This document shows, one piece after another, positions 1 through 6,980 of a DNA stretch of 17,313 bases. Made by a program: the position numbers and the translations under genes. This DNA comes from CAYMOV01 sp964392085. GTDB lineage: Bacteria; Oederibacteriota; Muellerivitia; Muellerivitales; Muellerivitaceae. The stretch spans positions 1 to 17,313 of the forward strand of contig CAYMOV010000053.1 of NCBI GenBank assembly GCA_964392085.1. The letters run 5' to 3'. The notes under the pieces are model-generated. The model saw nothing but the letters and a program-made list of their open reading frames with translations. It had not been told where the DNA came from and searched no databases. Every line of letters begins with the position of its first letter. Positions within the stretch are counted from its first letter, which is position 1.

Positions 1-371
1 GAGCAAGACTCACGACTCATGTCAAGGTTATAAACCGCTTCAAAAGTGGTCTTTTCAAGAATACCCGAAATAGGCGAAAGATAGTCCGATATCCAATCGA
101 GGCCCGGATGTCCTTGGAGGAGTGGTTTTGAACCCGGGGCCGTGATCCACCATAGAGCGGATTGGGGAAAACGGCGCCGAAGCGCGGGAATGATCGCGGT
201 GGACCGCAGAACATCACCCGCGGCCGCCAACTTAAAAATGAGACGGATACCCTTGATGGCTTGATACCTGGGACAGCTTCCGCAGGTAACGCCTTCAGTT
301 TTATGGGGGGCACAGGGCTTTTCACCGGTGAAAAACCGGCAATCAGCCCTGTAACCTTGGGTCCCTTTCAC
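1..371 (-). CDS. GT9 heptosyltransferase-family glycosyltransferase with Cys-rich N-terminus (partial, 3' end beyond window)
   Basis: Found by translating the reverse strand directly; 123 codons are visible and the frame is open at the left edge. A GTG at 369-371 gives MKGTQGYRADCRFF. A Cys cluster follows (C11, C20, C30, C33 in DCRFFTGEKPC and HKTEGVTCGSC), then a Rossmann start with the GT9/WaaC-type motif AAAGDVLRSTAIIPALRRRFP; D53 of the GD pair is the expected catalytic Asp. Further on, WWITAP and VYNLDMSRES fit family members from candidate phyla. The family transfers heptose or related sugars from an ADP-sugar onto LPS core; substrate here is unknown. The gene begins 9 nt after the stop of the NHL gene and in the same frame, so it is probably co-transcribed and translationally coupled; I see no Shine-Dalgarno. 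The Cys cluster resembles a small metal site, which is inference. Confidence 0.85.
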   Translation of the reverse strand, partial: MKGTQGYRADCRFFTGEKPCAPHKTEGVTCGSCPRYQAIKGIRLIFKLAAAGDVLRSTAIIPALRRRFPQSALWWITAPGSKPLLQGHPGLDWISDYLSPISGILEKTTFEAVYNLDMSRESC

Positions 372-380
372 GTCTTTGAC

Positions 381-1373
381 TTATGGGATCGGCTTCCAAC
401 CGGTCACATTGTCACCACCACCCATCAGAACAGTCCCGTCGGCTGCGATAGCCAGTCCGCTTACCCCGTGAAACCCATCCGCGACGCCATTTGCGTCCAC
501 TAAATTACCGAGTTCCCTGCCATTGGAGGCGTATGCCTTCACAACTCCCCCCTCCAGGCAGGCGACGTAAATGCGTCCGTCGGAATCGACGGCAATATCG
601 CTTGGCTTACATCCACACTTAATTTGTTGGATGAAACCCTTGGAAGGATCAAGAACCTGAATACGCTGATTTTCGTAATCAGCGACATAGTACTTGTCCT
701 TGCCGACTTGTGTGATGGACCTCGGGTTATCCACGCTCATTTTGTCCGAACCTCGGCTCTCCCCCCAAGTCGACAATACCTTACCCGCGTGGTCAGCCTT
801 CACGATCCGATGGCTTCCAGTATCCGCGATGAAAAAATTCGGCCCATCACAAGCGATGCCTCGGGGTCCATAAAACCGATCCGTGAGTAGAACCTTAGTT
901 AACTCTTTTCCTTGGGGAGTGAATCCGCGGATCATGCTCCTCCAGGGGTCCACCACCCAAATGTTCCCGGTGTCATCCACCCTGATGGCCGAAGGTTCCA
1001 CAAAGGAATCGCCTTCCTTGCCCTTCTTCCCCCAAGTTTTCACCATTTTCCCATCACGGTTAAAAATCAAGATTCGCCCGTAGGTCTGGTCTGAAAGTGC
1101 CAACTCGTCCGCACCCATGGCTGCGACACCCCAAATTCCCATGGGGCCCGAGGTATTACCGGTCCCTGAGAAATGGAAGGTTTGTTTCATCTTAAATTGC
1201 TTTGGGGCGGATGGTTGGATCTTGGAAGCGACCCAAACCGCCATGATCAGAACCACCAAAAGGATAATCACCCCAACCGGTTTGTTGCGGCCTTTGGCTT
1301 TAGTTTCAATTACCGTGGGTGCCACGGGAGCTGAAACATTGGGTTTGGTGCGTTTACGGGAACGACTTGCCAT
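381..1373 (-). CDS. Membrane-anchored NHL-repeat beta-propeller protein
   Basis: 330 aa. A basic, Pro/Thr-rich N-terminus (1-32) is followed by one transmembrane segment at about 33-49 (VGVIILLVVLIMAVWVA), which predicts a signal-anchored protein with its C-terminal domain outside the cytoplasm. The rest is a chain of NHL blades recognisable by D-x-x-G-x-(I/V)-(W/Y)-V-(V/A)-D patterns, e.g. GNIWVVDPWRSMIRGF and DKYYVADYENQRIQV. Blade three carries FYGPRGI...ADTGSHRI, a signature shared with the two NHL proteins at 8467-10568. A CxC pair (C253, C255) lies where one of those paralogues has CC. The ATG at 1373 is preceded by AAGGAGGG 7 nt upstream. NHL propellers usually bind protein, glycan or nucleic acid; no catalytic residue is evident. 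Function unknown; likely a scaffold, sensor or glycan-associated factor given the neighbours. Confidence 0.85.
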   Translation of the reverse strand: MASRSRKRTKPNVSAPVAPTVIETKAKGRNKPVGVIILLVVLIMAVWVASKIQPSAPKQFKMKQTFHFSGTGNTSGPMGIWGVAAMGADELALSDQTYGRILIFNRDGKMVKTWGKKGKEGDSFVEPSAIRVDDTGNIWVVDPWRSMIRGFTPQGKELTKVLLTDRFYGPRGIACDGPNFFIADTGSHRIVKADHAGKVLSTWGESRGSDKMSVDNPRSITQVGKDKYYVADYENQRIQVLDPSKGFIQQIKCGCKPSDIAVDSDGRIYVACLEGGVVKAYASNGRELGNLVDANGVADGFHGVSGLAIAADGTVLMGGGDNVTGWKPIP

Positions 1374-1669
1374 TGGATGTCCCTCCTTGGGGGCCCAACT
1401 GAGCTAAAACTGATGGAAAAGTCGAAATGAAATGGTTTTCAACCTTCCAATGAACGCTAAATATACACGAAAGTGACGATTTATGCGCCGAAAACATGAA
1501 GAAACGGGGGTAAAACCCGACATGGAGCATGGCGCTTGGTTCCCCCACTGGTTTTGGGACAAAGCGGGTCCCATCGCGAAGTTAGGGGGGAAAAGGCCGG
1601 ATTCAGCTCCCAATGGCACCCGGTCGAAAGGAACCTTCCGCTCCCCCGGCCGCCGAGTAATCCGCAGGG
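1374..1669. other. Intergenic region upstream of the NHL gene
   Basis: This 296-nt gap separates the end of the GtrA-methyltransferase gene from the start of the NHL gene, both on the minus strand. The part at 1400-1500 is visibly more AT-rich than its surroundings, as expected for a promoter. A 6-bp inverted repeat (TGGGAC/GTCCCA, 1555-1573) lacks a following T-run on either strand, so I do not call it a terminator. I see no coding sequence with family-like composition here. Confidence 0.5.
1460..1465 (-). promoter_or_regulatory. Possible -10 element for the NHL-GT9 transcript
   Basis: Reading the minus strand, TATATT lies about 87 nt before the ATG of the NHL gene, inside the AT-rich part of the gap. 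No convincing -35 box sits 16-18 nt further upstream, so the assignment is weak. It would give an untranslated leader of about 80 nt. Confidence 0.25.
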
Positions 1670-2797
1670 TCAATGGAAACTGGGAGGAAGGGCCTCAGGA
1701 ACTGATGTGGGGGAGGATGGAGTTTTCCCGCTTTTTTCAGCTATGGCGTAAAGCAATAGTCCATTGACCACAAATATCTGTTTGAGGGTGAAGCCGTTTG
1801 TTTCGAGGACCATCTTTAATCGGCCTTTATCGTAATGGTGGATATGCCCACAACGGTACCGATGGTAAACGCTCCCCAGGACGAAGCCTTGGAAAATGCA
1901 GTTGAGGTTGAACAAAACGAAAAACGGGCCCATAAAGTAATCATAGGGCACCGTCAGGAGGAATTGGCCCTTATCCTTCAGGAGCCGATCCACCTCGGCT
2001 AAAGAGCCTTTCAGGTCGAAAAGGTGTTCCAAAACCTCTGTCATGATCACAAGGTCATACCCATGGGTTTTCAAGCCGGTCTTCGAAATATCCTCCACCA
2101 CTTTGAAGTCCCTCAGACGGCCATTCCGCTTCGCCCACCTAAGCATTTTACCGTTGATGTCTACGCCGGTGACCGGCAACCCCGTGGAGTTCCACCAACA
2201 ATTACCGCAGCCCAAGTCCACAAGCTTTTGTCCTTTCCGGTAATGTTCCTGGACAAATCGGCTAAGGCGTTCATACCTGGACCGGTGGTACCAGGCACGG
2301 AAACGGCTGACCTTTTTGATATCTGTCTGGTCGTCGTAGAAGCTTTCGCCCACCTCCTTATATTGGACCATGGCGAGTTTTGCGGACCCAAATGTCGCCA
2401 TACGGGTCAAGAGGATATTGAAAAAAGAGAGCGTAGCGATAACCGTTATGACGGAGGCTCCGAAGCCTAATTGGAAGGTAGTCATGGTCCAGCTCAGGAT
2501 AATTGCAGCAGCCACAGCGACCAGAACATGAAGCGGAAGCTGGATGGCGTCCGACGTCTTGAACGGGGTCTCGCGGTTGACATAGACGATTCGGTAGTAA
2601 AACAGGTGGAATCCCTGATTAAGCAGGGTCGAGAAGAAAAAGGCCCACCCGGGCAAAATTCCGAAATAGCCATGCAGCACCAGCGCCGTAGAAAAATTCA
2701 GCCCCGCAGCCAAGGTTCCGCCCAAGATGAAAATCAGCAGCTCCGGATGTTCAAGACGATCGGTCATTGAGATGGGTTTCGTTGGTTTCAAGTTCAA
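1670..2797 (-). CDS. GtrA-like membrane domain fused to a class I SAM methyltransferase
   Basis: 375 aa from the chosen TTG. Residues about 20-140 form four hydrophobic segments with GtrA features (LLIFILGGTLAAGLNFSTAL near the start); GtrA proteins are associated with movement or handling of polyprenyl-phosphate sugars. Residues about 170-350 are a Rossmann methyltransferase with motif I KLVDLGCGN (D194), VTGVDINGKML, MTEVLEHL and GQFLLTVPYDYF. A further hydrophobic stretch (GPFFVLFNLNCIFQGFVLG) lies within the C-terminal half. Start choice: TTG at 2797 has GGAG 8 nt upstream; ATG at 2767 lacks any Shine-Dalgarno, and a TTG at 2890 would overlap the preceding gene and adds nothing family-like. 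It is the last gene of the 4491-1670 operon. GtrA is usually alone or joined to a GT2 synthase, so this partner is unusual. Methyl acceptor unknown, perhaps a lipid-linked sugar. Confidence 0.82.
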   Translation of the reverse strand: MNLKPTKPISMTDRLEHPELLIFILGGTLAAGLNFSTALVLHGYFGILPGWAFFFSTLLNQGFHLFYYRIVYVNRETPFKTSDAIQLPLHVLVAVAAAIILSWTMTTFQLGFGASVITVIATLSFFNILLTRMATFGSAKLAMVQYKEVGESFYDDQTDIKKVSRFRAWYHRSRYERLSRFVQEHYRKGQKLVDLGCGNCWWNSTGLPVTGVDINGKMLRWAKRNGRLRDFKVVEDISKTGLKTHGYDLVIMTEVLEHLFDLKGSLAEVDRLLKDKGQFLLTVPYDYFMGPFFVLFNLNCIFQGFVLGSVYHRYRCGHIHHYDKGRLKMVLETNGFTLKQIFVVNGLLLYAIAEKSGKTPSSPTSVPEALPPSFH

Positions 2798-2805
2798 TCC
2801 GGCGG

Positions 2806-2809
2806 CTCC
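2806..2809 (-). promoter_or_regulatory. Ribosome binding site deciding the GtrA-methyltransferase start
   Basis: GGAG on the minus strand, 8 nt before the TTG at 2797. The alternative ATG 30 nt downstream has an A/C-rich leader without a match to anti-Shine-Dalgarno, unlike nearly every other gene in the window. Confidence 0.45.
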
Positions 2810-2864
2810 AGTATAGGTTCGGCCGAATCCCCAGATGGGCGGGCCGGCGGGCTTCACCTGAGGC

Positions 2865-3662
2865 TCAACGCGCCCTCTGTTTTCGGGCAACCAGGTAATA
2901 ACAAACCCCTTTTTCGCCCTCCAACTTGAGCATATCCCGGAACCACCAATTGAAGAAACCCGGGGCCCAAAACCTTGACGCGGGGATCAGGATCCACCGC
3001 TTAAAAAGGGACTTCCATATCTTCGCGGGGATGGCCGGGATAAACCATCTTTCGAAGGTGTGATGGACCTGTTCGGGGATCAGGTATTCCGCCTTAACCA
3101 ACTTAAAGCCGGCTTTACGGAACCGCGTTGCCCAAACCTTCTTTTCATCCACATGGTAGTGACGGAATACCTGGTTGAGTTTTCGGTTGTACCACTGGCC
3201 GGCCTCATTGAAGCCGAACCACCTGAAGAACTTAAGGTAATACGATCCACTGTCCCAGATTTCACTGGGGACCGTTGTCACCACGATACCTCCCGGTTTC
3301 AGGACCCGGAAGCATTCTTTCAGGACCGCGTCTATGTCTGGGATATGCTCCAGGACGCAATTGGAGACCACCGTGCGGAAGGCACCGCTCTTGAACGGCA
3401 TCCGGGTGGCGGAGGCGCATATGACGACGTCATAGATCCCCTTTTTCTCCGCCCGCTCGATTTCCGTCCCATCCAAATCGATGCCCGCGTCCAGATGGCC
3501 GAAGACCGCCGAAGCGAAGAAACCATCCCCGCACCCGAGGTCTAAGATGGGGCCTTGAAACCGCTCCTGGGCGAAACGCTCGCACTCATAGGACCGCCAT
3601 AGCGCGTGGGCGACCGTACAGTGCCTGAGGTAATGGGCGAAAAATTCTTGTCGCGTCTTCAT
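2865..3662 (-). CDS. Class I SAM-dependent methyltransferase
   Basis: 265 aa, soluble. Motif I is PILDLGCGDGFF (residues 38-49), followed by the ribose-binding acidic loop AGIDLDGTEIERA, then VVSNCVLEHIPD and LKPGGIVVTTVPSE, all typical of the Methyltransf_11 fold. The C-terminal third is rich in Trp and Phe (e.g. WFIPAIPAKIWKSLFKRW), which suggests peripheral membrane contact or a hydrophobic substrate. Start: ATG at 3662 is preceded by AGGAG with a 7-nt spacer; an upstream GTG (3710) and ATG (3677) lie in frame but without such a site. It is the middle gene of a three-gene operon between the DPM1-like synthase and the GtrA-methyltransferase fusion, so a glycan or glycolipid acceptor is likely, though none can be named. 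Confidence 0.85.
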   Translation of the reverse strand: MKTRQEFFAHYLRHCTVAHALWRSYECERFAQERFQGPILDLGCGDGFFASAVFGHLDAGIDLDGTEIERAEKKGIYDVVICASATRMPFKSGAFRTVVSNCVLEHIPDIDAVLKECFRVLKPGGIVVTTVPSEIWDSGSYYLKFFRWFGFNEAGQWYNRKLNQVFRHYHVDEKKVWATRFRKAGFKLVKAEYLIPEQVHHTFERWFIPAIPAKIWKSLFKRWILIPASRFWAPGFFNWWFRDMLKLEGEKGVCYYLVARKQRAR

Positions 3663-3669
3663 CACGGAG

Positions 3670-3674
3670 CTCCT
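3670..3674 (-). promoter_or_regulatory. Ribosome binding site deciding the methyltransferase start
   Basis: AGGAG on the minus strand, 7 nt before the ATG at 3662. It lies within the upstream in-frame extension, which argues that the longer versions from 3677 or 3710 are not the real protein. Confidence 0.6.
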
Positions 3675-3726
3675 CATCCCATTCCATCGAGTCGTTGGCG
3701 TCAGGACCACTTCGCGGACCCGGGGT

Positions 3727-4491
3727 TTAGATATGCCCGAGCCAAGTCAAAACCCGAAGGCGGAAAACATTGACGGCGTATCCCACAACCTCATTCATCC
3801 CCAACTTGCTCTTCCCTTTTCCGCGGTTCACGAAAATGATGGGGATCTCACGGACCCTCGCCCCGGCCTTGAGAGCTCGATAGAGGATTTCAACGTAGAA
3901 CACATATCCCGGGGAGATGATTTTCTCTGGGCCGATTTTCCGCAGGAGATCGGAGGTATAGGCCTTAAAGCCTCCGGAACAATCTTTCTGGTCGATCCGC
4001 AGGATCATCTTCAGCATCATGTTCGCGAAGAGGCTGATCATCAACCGGCGGAGGCTCCAATTCACCATCCCCCCGTCTTTCATATAACGGCTTCCAATGA
4101 CCAGGTCATACTCACCGATCAATTGGAGCATTTGGGGGATGTAGACAGGGTCATGGGAAAGATCCGCGTCGATCGTCACGATCACCTCATAACCGGCCCC
4201 TAAGGCCCATCGAAACCCCGCGATGACGGCGGTACCCAAGCCCAATTTCCCGGCCCGGTGGAGCACATGGACCCTTTTGTCCTTCCGGGCCAGCCGGTCC
4301 GCGAGATCCCCGGTCCCGTCCGGGGAACCGTCGTCAATGATGAGAATGTCGCTGAATTTGACTGAAGCCGTAATACGGTCATACATCGTCTTCAGGTTCT
4401 CAATTTCATTATAGGTTGGTACAATAACCAAGGTTTTCCGGCGAATCCAATTCGTTGAACGGCGGGATCTGGACCCGTCGGGAGGCTTCAT
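3727..4491 (-). CDS. DPM1-like polyprenyl-phosphate mannose synthase (GT2)
   Basis: 254 aa. The family makes polyprenyl-phosphate mannose (or a related hexose) from a nucleotide sugar at the cytoplasmic face of the membrane. Visible motifs: VPTYNE (24-29), DDGSPDGTG (53-61), the metal-binding DADLSHDP (108-115), VIGSRYMKDGGMVNW, DCSGGFKAY and SPGYVFYVEILYRAL, ending with VNRGKGKSKL. This matches DPM1 catalytic domains along their length. There is no C-terminal transmembrane or GtrA domain, so it is a stand-alone catalytic unit, as in eukaryotic DPM1. ATG at 4491 has GGAG 7 nt upstream. It heads the operon that ends with a separate GtrA-like domain. A close paralogue lies at 7704-8456. The sugar (mannose versus glucose or other) cannot be told from sequence. 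Confidence 0.88.
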   Translation of the reverse strand: MKPPDGSRSRRSTNWIRRKTLVIVPTYNEIENLKTMYDRITASVKFSDILIIDDGSPDGTGDLADRLARKDKRVHVLHRAGKLGLGTAVIAGFRWALGAGYEVIVTIDADLSHDPVYIPQMLQLIGEYDLVIGSRYMKDGGMVNWSLRRLMISLFANMMLKMILRIDQKDCSGGFKAYTSDLLRKIGPEKIISPGYVFYVEILYRALKAGARVREIPIIFVNRGKGKSKLGMNEVVGYAVNVFRLRVLTWLGHI

Positions 4492-4530
4492 GTCATGACT
4501 CCGTAGTGCGTTAAAAGGAAATGAGACGTC

Positions 4531-4539
4531 ATCTTATCA
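4531..4539 (-). promoter_or_regulatory. Possible extended -10 promoter for the DPM1-like operon
   Basis: On the minus strand TGATAAGAT matches the extended -10 pattern TGn-TAnnAT, about 40 nt before the ATG at 4491, giving a leader of roughly 30 nt. It lies in the 217-nt gap between divergently transcribed genes, where a promoter is required. No clear -35 box; I also found no convincing promoter for the plus-strand gene in the same gap. Confidence 0.35.
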
Positions 4540-4696
4540 CTCCCCGTGAGGCTTGGGTATCCATTCCCTGTGGGTTCCGCGTTCGTTGGGACATGAGTTA
4601 CATCGGTTAGCCGATTTTCAACCACGAGGTCGGTTGAGAGCGAGTTTTTGTGGGGTTCGGAAAACCGTATCCCAAAGACGCATCCCCAGGAAGCCG

Positions 4697-4702
4697 AAGG
4701 AG
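4697..4702 (+). promoter_or_regulatory. Ribosome binding site deciding the C-methyltransferase start
   Basis: AAGGAG with a 6-nt spacer to GTG at 4709. The frame is open 52 codons further upstream to a TTG at 4553, but that extension is basic and unlike the family, so the GTG is the better start. Confidence 0.7.
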
Positions 4703-4708
4703 ATTAAA

Positions 4709-5950
4709 GTGTCCAACGCGACCCGCAATACCTGCCGTATCGACGGATCCCCCCTAGTAGAGGTCATGGATTTCGGGGTTCAGTATGTCACAGATTTCGT
4801 GAATGACCCCAAGGACGGCGAAACCTCTTCCCTGAAGGTCGGCATCGGGCAAAACTCAGGCCTGGTCCAATTGTATGAACTATATCCCCAGGACAAGATG
4901 TACCGCAAGTACTGGTACCGCTCGGGGATCAATGAATCCATGGTCCTGGAACTCCAGGGCATCACCCAGGCGGCCAAACGATTCGTGGAGGTACAGCCGG
5001 GGGACGCAGTCCTGGACATCGCTTGCAACGATGGGACCCTCCTGTCCTTTTGGGAAAAGAACCTTTATCGGATCGGGATCGACCCCGCCAAGAACCTGAA
5101 GCCCCATTCCTCAAAACACGCCAATGAAATCGTCGAGGACTACTTCGAAGAGAAACATTACTCGGCGTATGCCCCCAAAAAGGCCAAAGTCATCACCTCC
5201 ATCGCCATGTTTTACGACCTGCCCGACCCGCATCAATTCGTCAAGGACATCAAGGCCGTGCTTGATCCTCGAGGCCTCTGGATCATGCAGATGAGCTATA
5301 TGCCCCTCATGCTCGAACAAAACGCCTTCGACAATATCCTGGCCGAGCACATCGAATACTACTCGTTCAGCGTTTTTCAGAACCTGGCGGCTTCCGAGGG
5401 TTTGCGGGTAGTGGACGTGGAGTTGAACGACGTGAACTCCGGCAGTTTCCGCTGTTACCTCACCCATACCGAGAATCGGACCCTGAAACTCTCCTACCAC
5501 GCCCAACAAATCGGCGATTTTCGGGTAAAGAGCCTGTTGGAATACGAGAAGCGGCTGGACCTACTCTCCCCCGAACCCTATAGGGCTTTTTTCAAGCGCT
5601 GCGTGGAAAACAAGGAAAAGACACTCAACCTGTTGAAGGACCTCAAAAAGCAAGGTAAGACCGTCTTGGGATACGGTGCCAGCACCAAGGGCAATACGAC
5701 CCTCCAATTTTACGGCCTGACACCCGATCTCCTGCCGGCTATCGCCGAGCGGACTCCCGAGAAGGTGGGGCTCAAGACCATCGGCACCGGAATTCCCATC
5801 ATCAGCGAGGAGGAATGCAGATCCCGCAAACCGGATTACCTCTTGATCTTGCCCTGGCACTTCACCGATGCCTTCATGGTCCGGGAAAAGTCCCTCCGAG
5901 ATGCCGGCTGCAAATTTATCGTACCTCTCCCCACCTTGCAGGTGGTTTAA
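4709..5950 (+). CDS. Sugar C-methyltransferase family protein with degenerate zinc site
   Basis: 413 aa, the usual length of the TylC3/TcaB9-type three-domain family, which C-methylates NDP-4-keto-6-deoxysugars. An N-terminal domain contains SGLVQLYELYP and YWYRSGINESM; the central Rossmann domain has VLDIACNDGT (D103) and the catalytic-region motif AEHIEYYSF (E213-H214); the C-terminal domain has GYGASTKGNTTLQFYGL and KTIGTGIPI. All three domains align by eye with the family. The zinc site is largely missing: the first CxxC reads C9-R-I-D12 and the second reads G47-Q-N-S50, leaving one Cys of four. Catalytic-region residues appear intact, so it is probably active but structurally altered. 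GTG start with AAGGAG. The next gene follows after 4 nt, so they form a pair. Substrate is inferred from that neighbour. Confidence 0.85.
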   Translation: MSNATRNTCRIDGSPLVEVMDFGVQYVTDFVNDPKDGETSSLKVGIGQNSGLVQLYELYPQDKMYRKYWYRSGINESMVLELQGITQAAKRFVEVQPGDAVLDIACNDGTLLSFWEKNLYRIGIDPAKNLKPHSSKHANEIVEDYFEEKHYSAYAPKKAKVITSIAMFYDLPDPHQFVKDIKAVLDPRGLWIMQMSYMPLMLEQNAFDNILAEHIEYYSFSVFQNLAASEGLRVVDVELNDVNSGSFRCYLTHTENRTLKLSYHAQQIGDFRVKSLLEYEKRLDLLSPEPYRAFFKRCVENKEKTLNLLKDLKKQGKTVLGYGASTKGNTTLQFYGLTPDLLPAIAERTPEKVGLKTIGTGIPIISEEECRSRKPDYLLILPWHFTDAFMVREKSLRDAGCKFIVPLPTLQVV

Positions 5951-5954
5951 TCCC

Positions 5955-6923
5955 ATGCCCAAAGCGTTTCTGACGGGCATCGCGGGCCAGGATGGAAGCT
6001 ACCTGGGCGAACTTCTTCTTTCCAAGGGTTACGAAGTTCATGGTCTTGTGCACCCCGAAACGACACCTTCCAAGACATGGCTGGAAGCCCTCTCGCCCCA
6101 ACAACGTACGGCCGTCCACACCTACACCGGTTCCCTGACTGATTCGGAAGGGCTCACCCGCCTGATCGCCCAAATCCTGCCGGACGAGGTCTACAACCTG
6201 GCGGCACAGTCGGACGACCAAGTCTCGATGCGGGAACCCGAACTCACCGCCGAGATCAACGCCATGGGTCCCGTACGTCTCCTGGAGGCGATCCGCCGGT
6301 CCGGTCATCCAACTCGATTTCTTCAGGCCTCCAGCGCCCAACTTTTCGGCGAGGCCCTCACCAGCCCCCAGAACGAGGACACGCCCTTTCGGCCCCAGAG
6401 CCCCTACGGTTACGCCAAGGCTTTCGCCCACTGGATGACCGTCCATTACCGGATTCACCACGGCCTATACGCGGTGAATGCCATCCTCTATAACCACGAA
6501 TCCCCCCGCCGGACGGAGGCTTTCGTGACCCGTAAGATCACCCGGGCCGTGGCCCTCATCAAGTCCGGGAAACTTGACAAGCTGGTGTTGGGTAGCCTCG
6601 ACACCAAGCGGGATTGGACCTTCGCGGGCGACACAGTCCGCGCGATGTGGTTGGCCCTTCAAGCGGAAAAGCCCGAGGATTACGTAGTGGGGAGCGGCGA
6701 AAGCCATACGGTGCGCGAGTTTGTCGAGGAGGCTTTTGCCTATTCAGGGCTTGACTGGGTTAAATACGTCGTCACGGATGAAAACCTTCTACGGAAGTTG
6801 GACATCGCCGAGACCCGCGCAGATGCCTCAAAGGCCCAAACGGTCTTGGGCTGGAAACCGTCGGTGGATTTTAAGGGCCTCATCCACCTCATGGTGGATT
6901 CCGACATGGCCCATGAGGCATAG
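5955..6923 (+). CDS. GDP-mannose 4,6-dehydratase-like extended SDR with altered active site
   Basis: 322 aa. It resembles GDP-mannose 4,6-dehydratase (Gmd) strongly: GIAGQDGSYL (8-17, GxxGxxG), DEVYNLAAQS, SPYGYAK (Y151, K155), YNHESPRRTEAFVTRKITRA, LGSLDTKRDW and GESHTVREFVEEAF. Gmd turns GDP-mannose into GDP-4-keto-6-deoxymannose using bound NADP. Differences: the active-site segment reads QASSAQLFGE (124-133) instead of QASTSELYGK, so the catalytic Glu is Gln129; the Arg-Arg region after the first beta strands that contacts the NADP phosphate is replaced (GLVHPETT); AAQSH is AAQSD; and the protein is some 20-50 residues shorter than usual Gmd. It may be a slow dehydratase, an epimerase or a reductase on a GDP-sugar. 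ATG at 5955 has AGGTGG about 9 nt upstream and follows the previous stop by 4 nt. Confidence 0.85.
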   Translation: MPKAFLTGIAGQDGSYLGELLLSKGYEVHGLVHPETTPSKTWLEALSPQQRTAVHTYTGSLTDSEGLTRLIAQILPDEVYNLAAQSDDQVSMREPELTAEINAMGPVRLLEAIRRSGHPTRFLQASSAQLFGEALTSPQNEDTPFRPQSPYGYAKAFAHWMTVHYRIHHGLYAVNAILYNHESPRRTEAFVTRKITRAVALIKSGKLDKLVLGSLDTKRDWTFAGDTVRAMWLALQAEKPEDYVVGSGESHTVREFVEEAFAYSGLDWVKYVVTDENLLRKLDIAETRADASKAQTVLGWKPSVDFKGLIHLMVDSDMAHEA

Positions 6924-6931
6924 CCCACCCC

Positions 6932-6973
6932 TCGTTTGCGGTTCCACGGGCGAAAGCGATCATCCCTTTTTTT
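6932..6973 (+). terminator. Probable Rho-independent terminator after the plus-strand pair
   Basis: An imperfect stem (TCGTTT at 6932-6937 with AAAGCGA at 6953-6959, plus two or three inner pairs after a mismatch) is followed after 7 nt by seven T residues at 6967-6973. It sits 9 nt beyond the stop at 6923, between convergent genes. The long spacer and the G-T pair make it a modest candidate. Confidence 0.4.
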
Positions 6974-6980
6974 CCTTCAA

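Noticed and set aside
4602..4615. Short hairpin ATCGG-TTAG-CCGAT followed by TTTT in the divergent gap
   Set aside because: A 5-bp stem is too weak for a terminator and its position in a leader gives no clear role.
4553..4708. In-frame TTG extension of the C-methyltransferase by 52 codons
   Set aside because: The extension is basic, unlike the family, lacks a Shine-Dalgarno, and an AAGGAG-led GTG at 4709 gives the usual family length.
5868..5954. Longer start for the Gmd-like gene overlapping the previous gene
   Set aside because: The Rossmann fold begins right after the ATG at 5955 (MPKAFLTGIAGQDG); the extra residues are a frame-shifted reading of the C-methyltransferase end.
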